This document shows, one piece after another, positions 61,136-64,000 of a stretch of 64,000 bases of DNA. A model generated the notes under the pieces. That model saw nothing but the letters and a program-made list of their open reading frames with translations, was not told where the DNA came from and ran no database searches. Every line of letters begins with the position of its first letter. Positions within the stretch are counted from its first letter, which is position 1. A program made the position numbers and the translations under genes. The stretch comes from Aphrophora alni (Eukaryota; Arthropoda; Insecta; Hemiptera; Aphrophoridae): positions 34,747,120 through 34,811,119 of the forward strand of contig OY740769.1 of the NCBI GenBank assembly GCA_963513935.1. The letters are read 5' to 3'.

Positions 61136-61579
61136 CACCACAATCTGTTAATGTTAGCATCCACAAAGGAATAATTAACCCAGTTTAAACAATGCTTCAA
61201 ACTTTAAACATTATATATACATATAAGTGAGACGGAAATGTTTATCATTCAGTGGTATGGATATTTAACAACATTGTTTGTAGTGTAAGTACTTTTAGAA
61301 TTAATAGATGTCGGAAACGTTTTAGTACATTTTAAGAAAAGCGGTAGTTTAATTCAGAGCATGAGATTAATTTAGACATAGGGCCTAGTGTAGTTAGCCT
61401 CCAGAATTGTGAATTTAATAAACTTATGAAGGTAAATTACCTTAACGTCAACAATCCTTGTATACCCTAGTGGCCATCAGTTTCTTCGGTATACCGTCAT
61501 GTTTAAGTCCGGTAAATCATTTTTCTTTACTTCGTTCCGTTGTGCACTTCGTTAATAAATAGCACTTTTATAGACATTA

Positions 61580-61601
61580 AATATATATATATATATATAT
61601 A
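61580..61601. repeat. Short (AT)n microsatellite
   Basis: About 22 bp of alternating AT. Confidence 0.9.
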
Positions 61602-62555
61602 CGTGTCGATTTCATTAAAAACATATTATTTTAATCTTATATATAACCACGAACATAAACACTACTGACACAAAATTTATTAAACGAACATAAAGTTTTC
61701 GTTTTTTACTATTAAAAAAAAAAAAAATTCCACAAAATTTGTTAAATGTTTATATATTTTATGTTTATTTTTTAAAGTTTGTTTCAGTAGTGTCTGTCTT
61801 CGTGTTTATAGATAATTTTAAAGATAATATTTTTAACGACTAAAGAAGATGATTTAGTAATTAATTGAACATTCTACAGTTGAAAATAATATGTTTATTT
61901 AGAAAATGTTTTTGTTTACAAAGATTTTATTGATTCACTGATATATTAGTAAATCGGAAGTAATTTTCTCCAAATTTATTTAAATTTAACTGCGATGTTT
62001 TTTTAAATGAGCCCAATTTTATTTATATACAAACAATGGTTTAAATTAATTAAAAGGAAACCTCTTATTAAAGATGTAACTTTAATCTTTATCTACTCAA
62101 AAAAATATGAAGTTTTGTAGTTGTGGGGGAATATTGATATTTAGTTAATGAAGTCTTAAGTTACTTATAGACTTTTGTTAAATTAAGGTACAATCTTATA
62201 ATTTAGTTTTAGTGTACCTTAAATTTATCTACTGTTTAGAGATAAGATAGTATTATGTATCTTAAAGATACTAGATTTGATTGTTATACAAGATAATTTT
62301 AGTAAATTATGAGTTTGGAAACAGGAGGCGATATTTATTCATAAACTGTCCGAGTTACTTTCCTCTTGTCAGTAGTTTTTAATATTTTTTTCACAGAGCA
62401 TTCTCAAATTATTGAAACAAAAGTAACATTTATTAATGAAGTGACTACGACACCATGATGAATTGAATGAGTATTGAAATATTCTGCAAAAATACAATAC
62501 ATTTTGACATGGAAGAATAATCATCTATGAGATAGTTTACACAAAATCCTACGAA
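61602..62555. other. AT-rich non-coding stretch
   Basis: Nothing recognisable. Confidence 0.3.
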
Positions 62556-63770
62556 TTATAGTCTTTGCATATTGTTCACGTTAAATTGTGGTGAACAATA
62601 TATAAAAACAATTAAATGAAATGAGAAATTATTTATACTATGCAAAAACACAAAATAAACAACTTTTAAATACTTTGAAAAATAATACTTCTTAAATTTA
62701 AACAGCTTAGTTTTAAGCTTTAGTTTGCCCCAAACCAGAACTACAATGTGTACACAAAACAGGAGAGGAAAACACATAATAATCACTCGAACTTAAATTT
62801 ACTATTATAAATAATTATGTGTATATTATATTTACAACAAAGTTTTATTACTAGTTATGTGTGTTTATTAAATATACACATTTCTACTGAAAGACATATG
62901 TACACTGAAATCTTGTAACAATGTCAGATATTTATCGACTAGTTTGAAGAAAGGCATTTTTAGATAAAAGACGGTAGATGTAAATTTACCCTAAAAAACT
63001 CCCCAACTCTCCGAAGACGAAAGGGATGTTTCCTGAAACTATTCCCTGTAGACCCAAAAAGGAAATTGCTAATCGAATATTGTAAGCTGTGTGTAACTAA
63101 GTTACTCTCGTTAAGGTTGTACAGTCTCTAATATTACTATTGCAAGTAGATTTTTGTGTGTATTAGAAGTGTAATTATGGTAGTTTCTCTTTTGACAAAA
63201 TAGAAAGTAGTGTGACCAGAAAAATAAGTTTTGATACTTCAATGGAATTTGCATTACATTTGAAATAATTCTGTTTATTTATTTTTTCAATATCTATCAA
63301 TATTTGTTCTATATTTCTATTTCAATGTAACAATTGAACATGTGACTGACTTGCTGAAACGTCTTCTCATACAAATATTGTGTTTAGTGTGATAAATTGT
63401 GTTATCTTTTATTTGGTAATTTAAGCTAATAAATGGATTAACTTTAAAAGGTTGATCATTATAACAATTTTCAAATTGTTATAGTAATTTCTTGTTTTTT
63501 CTTGTAACAGTCTTAATTATTGTAATAGAATGCTCTTATTCTTAATATTTTCAAGTTAAATGTAACGTTTGGTAATCACAATGAAATTCTTGAGTGCTTG
63601 AAGAGAACCGCCATTTTGTACACAATATATCACGCTCCAGGTTGGGAAGAAGCCAGGCAATCACGCTGGGTTATGAAGATATTAATTTTCCATGTGAATA
63701 AACGTTTATCTTTTAAATCAGTCCATTGCACTTCTTCTAGCGATATTATTAGTTCTCGTTATAAGGAAAT
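62556..63770 (+). repeat. Composite repeat family B/E/M, most complete copy
   Basis: The three blocks found separately elsewhere occur here in order. Block B has AGTTTGCCCCAAACCAGAAC, ACAATGTGTACACAAAAC (62720-62760) and TTATTACTAGTTATGTGTG (62845-62863). Block E has GAAAGGGATGTTTCCTGAAA, GGAAATTGCTAATCGAATAT and GTAGTTTCTCTTTTG (63020-63195). Block M has GGAAGAAGCCAGGCAATCAC, GCTGGGTTATGAAGATAT and TTTTCCATGTGAATAAAC (63645-63705). A length near 1.2 kb is inferred from this copy. A 60-codon frame at 63598-63780 is non-coding by this interpretation. No terminal repeats or protein remains were seen, so class is unknown. Confidence 0.6.
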
Positions 63771-64000
63771 TATAACATAAATTAATTATTTTACATGTCA
63801 TTGTAGATAAAAATAATTAATAATAAAATTAATAACGGTACGTGTGATTTATATAAATAAATGAAATCTCTACACACCTCAATTCAGTGAATCCTGATAC
63901 GGAATGCCGATGGTGGCCCTTAATATACAAGTACTGTATGTTAGTTAAAATTGATCATGTAATATTACAAATGTTACACAAGTCATAAACTTTAGATTTT
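63771..64000. other. AT-rich end of window
   Basis: Nothing recognisable. Confidence 0.3.

Noticed and set aside
1..64000. CRISPR array, bacterial operon, phage or plasmid origin
   Set aside because: No regularly spaced direct repeats, no ribosome-binding sites before long frames, and uniformly low coding density.

Overview
The window looks like non-genic DNA from a large, AT-rich insect (or other arthropod) nuclear genome. The evidence is the overall A+T richness, long (TA)n and (GT)n microsatellites, the longest open frame being only 125 codons, a decayed interstitial block of CCTAA/TTAGG repeats (the arthropod telomere unit), and fossils of transposon classes common in insects. I found no convincing host protein-coding gene, tRNA, rRNA, CRISPR array or bacterial-type operon. 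The window may be intergenic or lie inside a very large intron; the sequence alone does not decide this. Everything below was read by eye, so repeat boundaries are approximate.

Recognisable protein fossils are all retroelements. (1) 12.9-14.04 kb, minus: a Penelope-like element (PLE) with reverse transcriptase motifs, thumb and a GIY-YIG nuclease remnant. (2) 39.45-39.87 kb, plus: a second PLE fragment. (3) 21.64-22.07 kb, plus: a 5'-truncated LINE 3' end with an intact C-terminal zinc knuckle, a heptanucleotide tail and a perfect 16-bp target-site duplication. (4) 36.49-36.83 kb, minus: the C-terminal end of a site-specific-type non-LTR retrotransposon joined directly to the first ~35 nt of a U2 snRNA sequence. 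This is what a 5'-truncated U2-targeting (Utopia-like) insertion would leave. (5) 56.55-56.93 kb, minus: a decayed LINE reverse transcriptase palm. (6) 8.13-8.34 kb and about 31.1-31.4 kb, minus: C-terminal tails of LINEs, the second one weak.

The rest is a patchwork of dispersed non-coding repeats that can be recognised because copies recur in the window. They include an inverted pair with ~0.8-kb arms (0.16-1.01 / 6.94-7.72 kb), a family at 14.2, 24.8 and 30.0 kb, and a pair at 20.0/24.0 kb. Further pairs lie at 17.5/26.4 kb, 38.6/59.4 kb, 44.2/45.65 kb and 48.15/48.6 kb. A ~0.4-kb family has copies at 23.5, 32.7, 36.0 and 47.2 kb, the last between 58-bp direct repeats. A ~1.2-kb composite family is most complete at 62.55-63.77 kb, and its copy at 52.3-55.9 kb is split by a younger fold-back element. 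Fold-back elements sit at 33.64 and 53.0 kb, with half-copies at 2.45 and 30.35 kb.

The most suggestive cross-cutting signal is a short hairpin motif of the form CTGAnGAT - stem - loop - stem - GAAAC. It recurs beside the PLE, inside both fold-back families and near the second PLE fragment. It resembles a hammerhead-ribozyme core, which PLEs are known to carry, and in the better copies the stem sequences differ yet still pair.
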